DNA from: Phlegmacium glaucopus
Taxonomy: Eukaryota; Basidiomycota; Agaricomycetes; Agaricales; Cortinariaceae
Reading direction: 5' to 3'
Length of the DNA: 34,497 bases
Assembly (NCBI GenBank): GCA_015039465.1
Contig: MU130210.1
Coordinates: 1 to 34,497 of the forward strand
Shown here: piece after piece, positions 1-10,711 of the stretch
Position numbering within the stretch: the first letter of the stretch is position 1
Layout: every line of letters begins with the position of its first letter
Translations under genes and position numbers: made by a program
The notes under the pieces: generated by a model
Seen by the model: the letters and a program-made list of their open reading frames with translations, nothing else
What the model was told of the DNA's origin: nothing
Databases searched by the model: none

Positions 1-1011
1 AAAATTTCCCATAGGCCAAATCTCATTTAGCACTGTGTTTAAAAATGTATTTTGCATTTTTCTCAATAAGAAAAGAAGCTATTAATAGAATTTCAACAGA
101 TTCAGGGTCCTAAAAGGATGATCTATCATTCTTACATTTTTTCCTTTTTTGGAAATATAACTTGACTCAGAATACCCTAGGAATGCACTAGGAACTTGAA
201 TGCACTAGGAATCACTCAGAATGAACTAGGAATTGACTTGGAATGCACTCAGAATGACTCGGAATTAACTAGGAATGGACTCGGAATGGACTAGGAATGG
301 ACTAGGAATGACTTTTTTTCAAGTTGGAATCTGATAGGATCCTAGTAGGATTGGGATCCGAGCGGATCCTAGTCAATCCACTCGGAATGGTTGGAATTTG
401 GTTGGAATTTGGTTGGAATCATTCCGAGTCCGAGCCAAATTTGGCTGGGTTCTCACTGAAAATTCATTCCGACCAATTCCGACCATTCCACTCGGATTCC
501 GCTCGGAATGTGTGGGGGAAGGTAAAGTACTCCATCAAATAGTATGTGATAAGTTACATGATAACAGTTAACTGTAACAATTATTGTATAATTGCAAAAT
601 AATAATAATATTATTAATATAACTACAAAAAGTAAGACTCGGCAGCGGCCCGCGACCCTAGTGACTTACTACTTAGTGCTCTCAGTACTATCAACACAAA
701 TTCTTGTTGGTCGCGATACTGCACGTAAATGTCGTATATTGAATGGCAGTCTACCTCGGTCTCCCCCTATCATACACCCAAATGAGAGAGATAGGCCAAG
801 GCATTGCTGTCGAGAACAGCGAATGAACCATGGCAGTGAAGGAGGTGAACTAAGATGTATGGGGATAGGTGAAAAGAAAAAATGATGCATAATGAAAAAT
901 AATTGATTAAGGATGAAGAGAGCAAAGTTGGAATAGAAGCAAGAGCCCAGTAAAACAAATCGAAATGTTGGACAGAAGGAAGAAATGAGATAGAAGCATC
1001 GTAAATGACGT
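1..1011. other. Non-coding flank downstream of CDC6
   Basis: No gene is supported here. Positions 165-312 hold a minisatellite (separate entry), and 324-540 continues with looser GGAATG/CATTCC words and GGATCC repeats. An AT-rich stretch with AATAAT runs lies around 595-625. Open frames at 324-542 and 592-885 have repetitive or low-information translations and no recognisable domain, so I do not call them. The interval 541-1011 probably contains the 3' UTR of CDC6, which ends at 1012 on the minus strand. Confidence 0.6.
165..312. repeat. GGAATG-type minisatellite
   Basis: About a dozen degenerate head-to-tail copies of a 10-12 base unit, ACTAGGAATG or ACTCGGAATG, occur between 165 and 312. 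The last copies, near 270-310, are the most regular. Related words in both orientations (CGGAATGG, CATTCCGA) continue to about 510, so the array may be the conserved core of a larger, decaying repeat. No coding role is visible. Confidence 0.7.
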
Positions 1012-3158
1012 TCAATCTTGGAAAGCCTCTGCAAATGTTTCAGGACGTGATGCAGCAGAGGCAGCAGAGGCCAGAGATTTCAAATCCTTTGTTAATCGCG
1101 ATTTCTCTCGTTCCCATATGCTACGGATTTCTTCCTTGCGTGCATCGACAGGCATATCATCTGAGGCGGGCAGAACGTCGGTGCCAGTCGCGCCTAATCC
1201 ACGTAGGATTTCATCTGCCCAGACGCCCTCTACAAGCCTGAGTTCCCCGACGGCACCAGCACCGTTCTTCCCCAACCCGGCACCAAACGATGTAGAGCGA
1301 CCGAAGGCTTTCTTGCCTTTTCCAGGTGAAGGGCCTGATACCGAAGCGAGAAGGGAGGACGAAAGGGAGACGAGCCCTACTCCTTCTAGCACGCCCATTA
1401 AATCGGCAAACTCGCTTCGCGACACAGGTTCGAAGATTCCAAGGTCTGCTCGAGACAGAACAGTGCTATAATAAGTATATAGCAAGCCTGTCTCCATTCC
1501 GATAGCAGTCCCAGGGGTACATGGATTGAATGACGATGCAGCTCGTTTCGATGCAGAAGCCGTAGGTTTTTTCGGAGATGCAGTGGAGGATGTAGATAGG
1601 GACAGACCAACGTCGAGCCGCTTCGAGGCGAGTAAGATAGTTAGAAGAACAAGTTGGGCTTGAAGACCGAGGTTACGAATCTTCGTCACGGTTTCACTGT
1701 TGCTCGTTGTTGGAGAGGTGTTGGCGTTGGAATTTGTTGTAGGGATTTTGGATGCAGCGGGAGTGTAAGCTTTTAGGGCAGCCAAAATGTGTTGAGGGGT
1801 GACTGTTGCCTTTGGGAAGTTGAAGGGGTTTTCATCTACAGGCTGCTGTGTCGTAGAAGGCACCACTGCCAAGTCGATCGCGCCTCTGAGGACCTCAAAT
1901 AAACTTCGAACATCACCTGTGAGCGCAGCCACCTTTTTCGTTAAGAGCATCAGAGTCGGCGGGGGAAGAAATTTCTTGACTTCGACTGCGACTTCCGGGG
2001 GACATTCAGTGCCATGAAGAGGGCTTAAACGAGATTGGAGGATGCCTTGAAGTTGGATAGGTGTATATGGTGCAAAATGAATAGTTTGTATATCTGTTGA
2101 AGGCGCGAACGTCCCAGAGGTGGATGAGGCGGTAAGAGTATGGGTGTTGGCGATGCCAATGAGGCGTAACACAGACGGAATAGCACGAGATAAGGAAAAA
2201 ATTGAGGCCAAACACTGAGAATTTGGTGTTACATGATCAAGTTCGTCTAAAATAAGGATACTGATTGGGTTTGTGGTTCAGTAAGATGATCAAAGATGAT
2301 ATTAATCAACCTACCACTGGGTGTTCAAGGTGGATAACAAGGTCTTGAGCCTATCGTAGGCATTGGTTTTCCTATTCGCGGTAGATTTCTTTTTTGGAGC
2401 AGTCACGAGGTCTTCGATAATACGCTCCCACAAAGCATCCACACTTTTCAGTGCCATACAATTGATAAAGACGACTTGAACATGGTCGTTTTTGGCCGAA
2501 AGGTCACGGATAACAGCGTTTACCAACGCAGTCTTTCCTGTTCCGGGAGCACCGGATATAAACATGCTTGTCGGATCGGGATCATGGTCCGTGGGGGTGC
2601 CGTCAATAAATGAGGTTAAAAATTTGAGCAGAGAAGTGCGTTCCGTGTCGCGTCCAGCGATTTGGGAAGACGTATTATTACAGGTGGAACGAAGCAAAGC
2701 ACGAACTCGGGCATGAATAGGAAGCAGAGATACAGGTGGGCTAGGTGGCGGTGTCAGAGTAAGTTCTACAAGGTTTGAGGTTGGTGTGGCAGGCTCAAGA
2801 GACGAAGCAGAGGTATGTCGTCGAACTGATGTTGATAGATGAGAGACTATTTGTAAAATAAATGTAGCATACACATACGAGCTCGACTACGCGTTGGCGT
2901 GAACACTGATTCTGTGGCATTCCGTCGAAGGGCTCTGACTGCCCTTGGGGAGATATCGATGTTGATGGGAGAATCATTGAATGGTGGTATGTTTTCCTTA
3001 TTGGAATCGCCATCTACGACGACAGTCGTTGTTCGAGCGCGTTTTGGACTGGGAGTGTTGTCAGGTGTCTGCAATTGTTCGCAGAACGAATTGGCAGGTG
3101 AGATTGAAGAGGAATCTTGATGTCCCCTCTTGCCAAGTATTGTGCTCCGAGTCTGCAT
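1012..3158 (-). CDS. CDC6: Cdc6/Cdc18 replication-licensing AAA+ ATPase
   Basis: Three exons, complement(1012..2260, 2315..2825, 2879..3158), join in phase through introns of 54 and 53 bp (donors GTAGGT and GTATGT) to give 679 aa. Cdc6 binds ORC at origins and helps load the MCM helicase in G1. Visible signatures are Walker A GAPGTGKT (about 185-192), Walker B ILILDELD (265-272), sensor 1 GIANT (299-303), sensor 2 GDVR (379-382) and a C-terminal winged-helix region (about 465-570). The N-terminal tail carries SPKR (37-40), a KEN box KENIPP (54-59), an RAL cyclin-docking type motif (75-77) and TPTR (87-90). These suit Cdc6 better than Orc1, and no BAH domain is present. The start at 3158 is chosen because an upstream in-frame ATG at 3221 adds a tail lacking these motifs. 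A Ser/Thr/Asn-rich insert interrupts the region before the winged helix. Confidence 0.9.
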
Positions 3159-3300
3159 TGTGTAGAATGAGGAGCGCTCGCAGAGGTAGTTGTAGTTGGT
3201 GGACAAGAGAGATCGATTCAACGTTGTGACCCAATTATCACCGTTCCGTTTGAATCTCCGCCATCAAATCAAAATGCACAAAGACGCGAAGCGTGTCCTG

Positions 3301-3382
3301 ACGCGTTGTAGGATCACGTGCCATCGTGTTTCTAATTACGCTTCACGTGCCACGCAGCCCGATTACTAAATTCATAACGCGT
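3301..3382 (-). promoter_or_regulatory. MluI cell-cycle boxes upstream of CDC6
   Basis: Two exact ACGCGT boxes lie at 3301-3306 and 3377-3382, about 145 and 220 bp upstream of the CDC6 start. ACGCGT is the binding site of the MBF factor that drives G1/S genes in yeasts, and cdc18/CDC6 is a classical target of this class of control. Two CACGTG palindromes at 3315-3320 and 3344-3349 lie between them. Site identity is read directly from sequence; regulation is inferred. Confidence 0.65.
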
Positions 3383-4367
3383 CAATCAACATGCGCATGA
3401 GAAGCAGCCATCGCCAGATTTACTCAAGATTTACTTATCCTCTGGTGAACAATCCGACACCAGATCGTCGCGTCGAATCGTTAGCGCGCCAGCTTGTATT
3501 ACTATTATCAATTGCTAACGCCCGTACTCATAGGACGCGATCGAGCAGTCCTTCAAAAAAAAATTCTTATCAACACTTTCCGATCTACGCTAACTCATCG
3601 TCCCTTTTCCAAAGCTCATCGGAATGCAATGTTATCCAAGCCAATAGAAAGCGACGACGGCGTTCAAATGCCTTGAAGACTTAGAGTTCACATTCCATTG
3701 AGATATCACGAGCATCTTCTGCCGAAGTTGAAACGGCCTGGTCCCGCGTTGTTTTGTCTTCCATAAAAACACTATACAAATAGATCTACATTCTGACATT
3801 CGCTAGCTTTCGGAGCCATCTGGTAGTATGAGATACACTGATTTGAACTGATTTGAACCTTGAATTTTTGAAAGTGCGGGGTTCGAACACGCGGGTCATG
3901 CGGTCATGCGTGGAGTGACGCCGTGCCAGCATCGGGCGACCCATATCTATCTTTGCATCAAAGCAAATGCATATCTACAATAGATAACTGTGAAACCCTT
4001 AGCTATGGTATCTTTAATTCTCCTTACGGTTTTTTCTTCAAGTTGCACATATACCCCTATGCAATTGCTGTAAATCAAGATGGGCAGCCCGAGCTTCAAG
4101 CTTTAAATCATACAAAATTTGTATTTGAATGTCCAACATGAAATAAACATTGGAGTGAGGTAGATTTGTAGAAACATTGAACTTGAAAGCTTGACTACTT
4201 AACCGTTATGTGGAAAATGAATGGACATCTATCCCCGAGCCTAAATTAGGCACTGATTTGTTTATATTTGCTTACAACCCATGCCATCGTTCCTTGTAGA
4301 TTGGATCTTGTCCAGGTTCCTTCCCGTACCACCCCTCTTCTCTCCTCTCCGTTTCTTTAGAACACGC
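3383..4367. other. Intergenic region between CDC6 and the FYRN/FYRC gene
   Basis: About 1 kb between divergent genes, so it should hold the promoter of the TBRG1-like gene and possibly distal CDC6 control sites. Open frames at 3391-3684 (97 codons) and 3923-4141 (72 codons) have no domain, no splice context and no second copy, so I leave them uncalled. A GGTTCGAAC word near 3880 resembles a tRNA T-loop, but no cloverleaf can be built around it. Confidence 0.5.
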
Positions 4368-6359
4368 ATGAGCCACCGTAGCTCATTACCTAATGCTCCA
4401 GACGGAGACATCTCCATGACCCCTCCTTCAACGTCGGGTCCATCTGAGCAAGAAACTGAGGAGAAAGTCCGAAAACCCAAACGCCGTTTCAGTGAACTTG
4501 AAGAGGTCCGCTTACACTTTATTGTCTTTCTCGATCGTGGCGGTGGTTAAACCACCCCAATGTATTGACGCAAAAACACAAGGAAGCCGTTGCATCTCAG
4601 AATGCTGCCACCGCCAATGGTGCTGCAACTACATCAAGCCCATCTCACTCGAATCAACTTGTCGATGCTAACCTTGATCCAAGTCTTTTCTCGAATAAAG
4701 GAGCCGCCGTTTCAACAAAACTCCCTGCCGTCGATACATCCAGTAGCTCGAATTCTGCCATAAATTCTATCACTACTCCAAGTACGACTACTCCCACTTC
4801 TAGTCTGAGCAATAACCCGTATCTTAGCCTGAGTATTTTCGCAAAGCGAAGTCCCGGATCGACGGCTCCAGCTGGGCATCCCATGATGCCGATGCAGCCC
4901 TACCCGGTGTACTACCCTCCAAATACGCCGGTTACACCCAATACTCCAACATACCTAGCGTATGGTAATCCCTACTACTACCTTGCAGGTCCGATGGCGT
5001 CTGGGCCAAACGGAATACTTCCTTCTGGCGCCCCTCCCCCTCCTCCACCTACTCAGCGGCTGCCAGCAGAGCCACCACGAACGGTAAAGCCTAAACGTCT
5101 GAAAGCTCATACTGTTACGACCAGGAGTTTTAACATTCCCATGGTGCCTCGCGACAAAAAAGGAAAGCCAATGCTACCACTCAACGTCGGCATTATGACG
5201 GTTATAAATCTCGGCGAGGTGTGTATGCGAGAGCATTTTCATACAGAACGGTATATCTTCCCTGTTGGTTACGAAGTCACGAGGTATATGCAGTCATTTA
5301 GTCGTTGTCATTTTTCTCGCTTTTTGATCCTCGAAATCCCTTATTTAGACGATACTTATCCACGATTAATCCTGGGACTGAAGTCGTTTATCACTGTACA
5401 ATCCTTGATGGTGGTGATGGACCAAAATTCCAAATCATTCCGTCTGACAGGGCCGACAAGCCTATCATCGCTGGTACTGCAACAGGGGCATGGTCTAATA
5501 TTGTGAAGCACGCAAATGCGATTCGTAATCGTCAACATTCCAACTCTGTTTCTGGTCCCGATTTTTTCGGTCTTGGACAGAATACCATTAAACATCTGAT
5601 CCAGGAACTTCCTAATTCCGATCGTCTGCGTGACTATGTGTGGCAAAACTTTGTTGAGGGAGGGTGTGTTAATATTTCTTCCTAAAGGCACGAAGGTCTT
5701 TCTCATCGTCTTCTAGACCTCTCGGAGGAAGGCACGCCGCTGTCATCCCCGTGCTGCCAGAAGAGTATGATGCGTCGATGCCCATCGGAGCCTACTATCC
5801 GAAAAGGGAGGTGTCTGCAAATCCGGGTGTGTCAAGAGGGTTGTCTCACTATCCTCAACACATCATTGCTCAGGCGGAAGCGCAGAAAAGTCAACAACTA
5901 GCAATTCAACAGGCTAAGGAAACTGGTGCTAGTACTGGTTCTTCCTCATTGTCCAGTCCTCAACAACAAGAAGGAAGTACGTTGTCTCAGACTGCTACGC
6001 AGGGTAACCATGTGCAAATTGCCTTGCCTCCTTCCAGCTCTTCAGAGGGACTAAATATTCAACATTACCAACCTACTCAGCAAGTACAGGCACCATCTCA
6101 GGGCTCTGAGAAACGGGCTACGAGAAGTAGCACAAATAACGTCAATACCTTTGCGCCATCAGGTTCAGGTCGTAATACTCGAACCTCTGCTCGAGGAAGC
6201 CAACGACAACCTCAACAGCAACAGCAACGAGTTTCAGCGTCCGCTGCTGGCACTTCTGTGCCTTCGGCTTCAGAAGCAATGCCAACGACTTTTGTTGGTA
6301 TTATGAGCCAGTTTCCTGTACCTGGCCTAACTGACACACCACATTCTGCTGTTAGCTGA
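4368..6359 (+). CDS. FYRN/FYRC-domain nuclear protein, TBRG1-like
   Basis: Four exons, 4368..4505, 4583..5283, 5349..5663 and 5717..6359, join in phase to give 598 aa. The donor of intron 1 (GTCCGC) is weak; the others are ordinary. After a Ser/Thr/Pro-rich N-terminus there is a basic KPKR motif, then the block KGKPMLPLNVG ... LGEV ... FPVGYEVTR (about 240-280), an FYRN domain. An FYRC domain follows (about 281-385) with TEVVYHC, GPKFQIIPSD, SGPDFFGL and a closing DYVWQNF. The tail to 598 is low complexity and Gln/Ser-rich. The closest family I know is animal TBRG1, where FYRN and FYRC fold together in chromatin-associated proteins. There is no SET domain, so it is not an MLL-type methyltransferase. 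An in-frame ATG at 4281 is an alternative start. A truncated second copy lies at 10712-11540. Confidence 0.8.
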
Positions 6360-6403
6360 ATTCAAAGCGACTCTTCTCATCGTCCATCCACGTTTCCTCG
6401 CAT

Positions 6404-6815
6404 TCATTCTTTCATAGCATTTATCCATCTCATCACAGTTTTGTTGCAATTGAGAGGATTTACTGGCGTGCCTTGCCGATATGTCCGCGTCCATTCTCTT
6501 TTTTTCTGGGCTTTCTTTTGCTCTGTCGATTTTCTCTGACGCCATCTTTTTCTCCTTATTCAAAATCCAATGTAATGAAATTGCCATAAAGCTAGGCTTC
6601 AGAGGTACTCTCAGTGATTCTTCAACGTACCGTTTCCACTCAGAGTCCATCTCTGCACCCGCCTCAGTCATCTCTTCATGCTTGGGGAAGTCGCGTTCGT
6701 GATACTCTACCCCTTGGTGATCAGGATGAAGCGCCTTTTGAATTGTGCAGACTTGGAACAGTCGGCTTTGTTTCTTGTAAAGGAAATTTAGGCTGGTGAT
6801 GCTCTGTCTCATCAT
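6404..6815 (-). CDS. Small conserved-looking protein of unknown function (112 aa)
   Basis: Two exons, complement(6404..6535, 6609..6815), with a 73-bp intron (donor GTACCT, acceptor TCAG) give 112 aa from MMRQS. I do not recognise the family. The N-terminus is short and basic (FLYKKQSRLF), followed by an acidic centre (PKHEEMTEAGAEMDSEWKRY) and, after the splice, a very basic stretch (RKSTEQKKAQKKREW) ending in PLNCNKTVMRWINAMKE. The stop is 45 bp from the stop of the converging TBRG1-like gene. Without the intron the first exon reads on in a less structured frame. A frameshifted copy lies at 11584-12023 and a third fragment at 18517-18650. The basic N-terminus could be a mitochondrial presequence, but that is a guess. 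Confidence 0.45.
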
Positions 6816-7375
6816 TCAAGGGATGTCTTTCGATTGAGAGGCAATAGTAACAAAAACGTAGAGTGGTTATTATACGTGCCTCTGTGGGGACTCCATCCAA
6901 TGCAAGGATAGTGCGGGATAACACGAGTAGTATGTGAGGCAAACAATTTTCTTTTCTGTATCGCAGCCTTTGTTATTCAATATACCTGAACAAGACTAAA
7001 AATATGGGGTATCATTGCGACTAAGTAGCTGTAGTGGGTACAAATCTCTACACAGCGTCGAGGTCAGACAAATAGAATTATAGGTGCGTAACTTAGTAGT
7101 GAGTATGGTTACCTTATTGTTGGATGCAGTGTGTTTGGGTTTGAGTGAGTGAATGAGGCTGTCTGTTCGGAACAGCTTTATCGTCTTCGAATAAGCCAAG
7201 ACCAACTTGCTCTCTTTCCACAGGTATGTTACACTAACGACACACCATACTATAGCTACGTTAAATAAATAAATGTACAACAAACGAATCATAGTTTCTA
7301 CGGGAGAAAAAGTTAAGTACATATATTCTATTCAATTCCGTCTTCCACCCTTCGAAAGGTTACAGGCCCTCACAA

Positions 7376-8582
7376 TTAAGTTTGTCCTTTCATCTCGGCC
7401 TTTTCAGTATCAATCAATTGCATTTTTTTGTTTTTGCGCTTGGCCTCTCGTTTCTCTCTCTTTGCCCGTTGCTTCTCTGTTTCATCCTTAATCCGCCAGT
7501 CACCCCACATCCCAGTTCCCAATGTTTTCCGAATATTGACCCCAAATAAAATCAAGCTGGCCAACCATTCAGGAAGGACATGGAAGACATAGAAAGCAGC
7601 TTTTGCACGCGGTGTATCAAGTACGCTTGGGGCAGATAACGATGTTGTTTTGATCTGCATGACGGAGAGGCGGTATATACCAACCATAATCTACGAGGTG
7701 AAATTTATCCCCAAGGTGAGTATGACTTGAAAGACTAGCGGAATTTGAGCAGAACTTGCCATTAGACTGCATATCATTGCTGTGATTGCAACTCCTCGCT
7801 TGCTGACGCGAGGCAATTTACAATAACCCCACAAACCCGCGCAAATTAGAATACATGAAAGAGCAACCACGACAGCAGAGCTAACAACCCTACGAAACAA
7901 AGCAGTTAGTTTGCATATCATATAAAAAGAGAAAAGATACAAGTAACCTATAAGTTGCAGTCATATCTACAATTTTTTGGCTATCGAAGACCTTGCTCTG
8001 GTTCGAGCTTGAATTACCAAGGATACCAGGAACGAGAGCAGCGAAAAAGGCCAGGCCCAGGAAACTGTTGACTCCACGGCACCAGGAGCGCACTCGGGGT
8101 TGATCTGGGGTATCAGCAGTCGGAGGAGGCACTATTACTCCCTTGGATGCTGCAGCAGGCGACTCATGGTACAGTTCTGGGCCATAGGTTGCATTAACAA
8201 GCAGACACCTCGTGAGTTTGACAACGTCGCTGGCGATTCCAATAAATCCCAACCCGAAACTAATTTGCATGTAGGGCACAAATCCTTTAGAGAAACGATG
8301 TTGGTCGTTTCTCGCTAGAACAGCCCGGAGGGAAAATATAAAGACCCTGGTAAGTTTGAAGGTAGATTGTCAATCAAAAATCGATGGTTTTGAGAGACTG
8401 ATAACGCACTTTTCGACGGAGAAAGTTATAGTTTTTATAAGGAGTATGCACCGAGACCGCCTATCGAACATTCGATATAGCATGAGGGGCGCGAGACAAG
8501 CATATAGGATAGCAAATAATATAGATGGAGCAAAGTCTTCTGGTAAAGCCGTTCCGCCTACAGGTGCAGAAAATTCAACCAT
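7376..8582 (-). CDS. Seven-pass membrane protein, array copy A
   Basis: Four exons, complement(7376..7690, 7736..7889, 7948..8346, 8410..8582), give 346 aa. The reading phase is kept across introns of 63, 58 and 45 bp. Predicted membrane spans are near 16-37, 46-67, 84-110, 150-168, 192-214, 225-253 and 272-295. The C-terminal tail is strongly charged and Lys-rich (KREKREAKRKNKK), presumably cytosolic. Motifs shared by all four copies are DFAPSILFAILYAC, GFIGIA, CLLVNATYGPE, FHVLPEWLAS and GTGMWGDW. It resembles uncharacterised multispanning proteins common in Agaricomycetes, and no function is known to me. The last intron has an unusual GTCTTT donor, but its phase fits and all copies share it. 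Copy A is two residues longer than B-D in the loop after span 4 (GNSSSNQSK) and is the most divergent. Confidence 0.75.
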
Positions 8583-9389
8583 TTTCTTGAAAGATGGTCG
8601 TATGAGATAGGGCACGGAAGTCAAACGCAGGTAGCCTTGGACTTGAGGAAATGAGAGAATTTTACTTGTCGAATTTATGTAACCAATGGTGATGATCTGC
8701 GCGTGTCCAGATATCACTGCCCACGAGGTCGCCACAAGAAGCATCAGTGGTTAGCCAAGAAGCTATGCTGAATGTTCGGGTCCAACTCTGACTTCTAGCC
8801 CTAGGTCCGTAATACCTATAACCCATACCTATCGAGGATGTACTAGTATTAGTCTCGTATACCAAGATCGTCCACACTCTCAGTGTCTCACGTTTTGAGA
8901 GGGGGCTTGCAGTTATTTGCAAAATGCTAGGCCATTTCGAAATTATCAGGTGTGTTGGTGTAAATATAGCTTTTGGGTAGGTCCGTTTGAGATCCATAGT
9001 AGATATGACGAATTGGGGTCAATGTGGAGCAATCCATAGGGATCTGAAAACTGTTGCAAGCATCGTTGCCGAGGTTACAGACGTTGACCACTGTATATAT
9101 GACATACTTATTGTATTCGAGGAGGGAGGCCGCGAACGAGATTTAAGAAAAATAGTTTCCACAGGTTTCTCAATGTGAGCAACCAAGGAAACCGAGCAAA
9201 AAACCACTTGAAACCTAGAAACTACTTTGAAAACTCGGAAACCTCCAATTTACTGGCAACCTGCTTAGGGTCTAAATTCTACAAAGAAATCTCTAGAGTC
9301 ATGTAGTAGTTACTATTGTGGTGTCTAGCATTAGTGTTTCTGGGTTTCTGCGGAAACCAGTGAAAGCCAAAATGGTGACGCTAGTAAAG
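8583..9389. other. Upstream region of copy A
   Basis: 8583 to about 8860 is the conserved upstream sequence of the membrane gene: the same words recur upstream of copies B, C and D, including the ACCTATAACCCATACC stretch near 8812-8830. It presumably contains the promoter. From about 8870 to 9389 the sequence has no partner in the other units and no gene that I can support. Confidence 0.5.
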
Positions 9390-9971
9390 TGTCGGAAAAC
9401 CTAAACGTGCTTTGTAAGCATCACGCTTTAATCACGCTTCCTGATAAGGATGTGGTCAGAAATATAAACTTGCCCTGGGACAAGCATTTCATGTATTTTA
9501 GACATTTAAACTGCATAATATACATAAGAATCACTCAATCTTCTGAAGACTCCAAACGTCGGGGTGAAAAACGGCTGGGAACACAATTTGGCTGTTGTTC
9601 TAAGGGTAACTTTCACATCACAAGGCCTTAACAGGGCCATAATGCCGAAAAGGCAACCGTGACCAAATCGTGACAAAGGCCGAATTGTCACGATTTGGTC
9701 ACGGTTGCCTTTTCGGCATTATGGCCCTGTTAAGGCCTTGTGATGTGAAAGTTACCCTTAGAACAACAGCCAAATTGTGTTCCCAGCCGTTTTTCACCCC
9801 GACGTTTGGAGTTTTCAGAAGATTGAGTGATCCTTATGTATATTATGCAGTTTAAATGTCTAAAATACATGAAATGCTTGTCCCAGGGCAAGTTTATATT
9901 TCTGACCACATCCTTATCAGGAAGCGTGATTAAAGCGTGATGCTTACAAAGCACGTTTAGGTTTTCCGACA
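9390..9971. mobile_element. 582-bp foldback element (near-perfect hairpin)
   Basis: Arms 9390-9680 and 9681-9971 are inverted copies of about 290 bp. I find only about two mismatches between them, plus a few unpaired bases at the tip (TGACAA, 8 nt, TTGTCA). The outer ends read TGTCGGAAAACC and GGTTTTCCGACA. Each arm contains the same roughly 80-codon open frame, on opposite strands; this follows from the symmetry and is not evidence of a gene. No clear target-site duplication could be fixed at the edges. The element is absent from the equivalent place in units 2-4, so it probably inserted after or during the duplication. Confidence 0.85.
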
Positions 9972-9999
9972 AGGTATGGCCTCTCGGCTGCACGGCGTC

Positions 10000-10711
10000 C
10001 CGGCAGGCTGAGTTTAAACAACAAATACCATTACGCGCTCCTCGTGAAGGGATACATCTCTTATTATCATTATCAACCCTGGCTTAACACTAACATTGAC
10101 ACCAAAATTAACGCTAACACTAGCGCTGGGTTAGGTCCTAACCAAGTGCCAACTCAACCCGAGCATATGCTTCGGAGCGTCAAAATCATTTGAATGCCGA
10201 GCTCTGGCATATCATTTGATGGGAGATCAGCGACATCGTCACTTTTTTGAACTATAACCCATACCCATCCGTAGGCAAACCTTTTGTCTACCATATATCA
10301 GACTTAGTCCCTATTATCCACGATTTGCTCATCGAATCAGTCACTGGCTCCACTAGCCCGAAAAACAAACCCCTTACTCTGAACCTATGGCTTCTGAACT
10401 GCTCGGAGTTCGAAAGGTCTATTCAGCGCGAATCTAGCTAGGGCCAACCGTTTCATCACCAGCCGAACGTCGGACGGGTGCTGGTTTTTCTCAGGCAGAG
10501 AAGGAAGTTGAGGCCGAAGAATCGAATGGATCTCGAATCTCTTCTCATTGCTCAATTCTCAGGTAATATCGGACGAAGAAATGTATCAGGCAGTTATCGA
10601 TTCAATCGTGGCATGTGAGATAAACGGTGGAGATAATGTCAACGAGGATACACCTATCGAACCTTGTCCAACTCGACGTGATGTTCTCAAGGCAGTATCG
10701 ACCATCGGTAG
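10000..10711 (+). pseudogene. pogo/CENP-B-type transposase relic, unit 1
   Basis: The translation shows the C-terminal tail style of fungal pogo/Tigger-like DDE transposases: an AEKEVEAEES segment (around 10495-10525), then SDEEMYQAVIDS and a PCPTRRDVLKAVSTI block (10570-10700). Stops and deletions break the frame (LWLLNCSEFERSIQ is followed by a stop near 10440). The catalytic DDE core is not visible. Homologous relics lie at 14050-14760 and 20700-21200. The relic ends abruptly at 10711, where TBRG1-like sequence begins. Family assignment is from motif memory only. Confidence 0.5.

Larger units (their letters stand above)
5432..10711. repeat. Tandem segmental unit 1
   Basis: Unit 1 contains the 3' half of the TBRG1-like gene, the intact 112-aa gene, membrane copy A and the first transposase relic. 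Its 5432-8860 part is collinear with 10712-14000, and its 9972-10600 part with 14040-14640. The foldback at 9390-9971 interrupts it. Confidence 0.75.

Noticed and set aside
1118..1471. 117-codon plus-strand frame inside CDC6
   Set aside because: Antisense to the winged-helix exon, with no independent evidence.
3391..3684. 97-codon open frame between CDC6 and the FYRN/FYRC gene
   Set aside because: Low-complexity, Ser/Arg-rich translation with no domain, no duplicate and no splice partners.
3870..3960. GGTTCGAAC resembling a tRNA T-loop
   Set aside because: No 7-bp acceptor stem, D-arm or anticodon arm can be paired around it on either strand.
8100..8610. Plus-strand open frames opposite copy A (and the same opposite B, C and D)
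   Set aside because: They lie antisense to well-supported exons and cross the intron positions; they are shadows of the minus-strand gene.
9389..9993. Two roughly 80-codon frames on opposite strands with almost the same protein
   Set aside because: They are mirror images created by the inverted repeat. No start context, introns or known domain supports a gene.
10080..10150. TAACAC/CTAACA-rich run suggesting an internal telomere
   Set aside because: Units are irregular and do not match TTAGGG. The run is part of the duplicated unit and recurs at 14140-14190.
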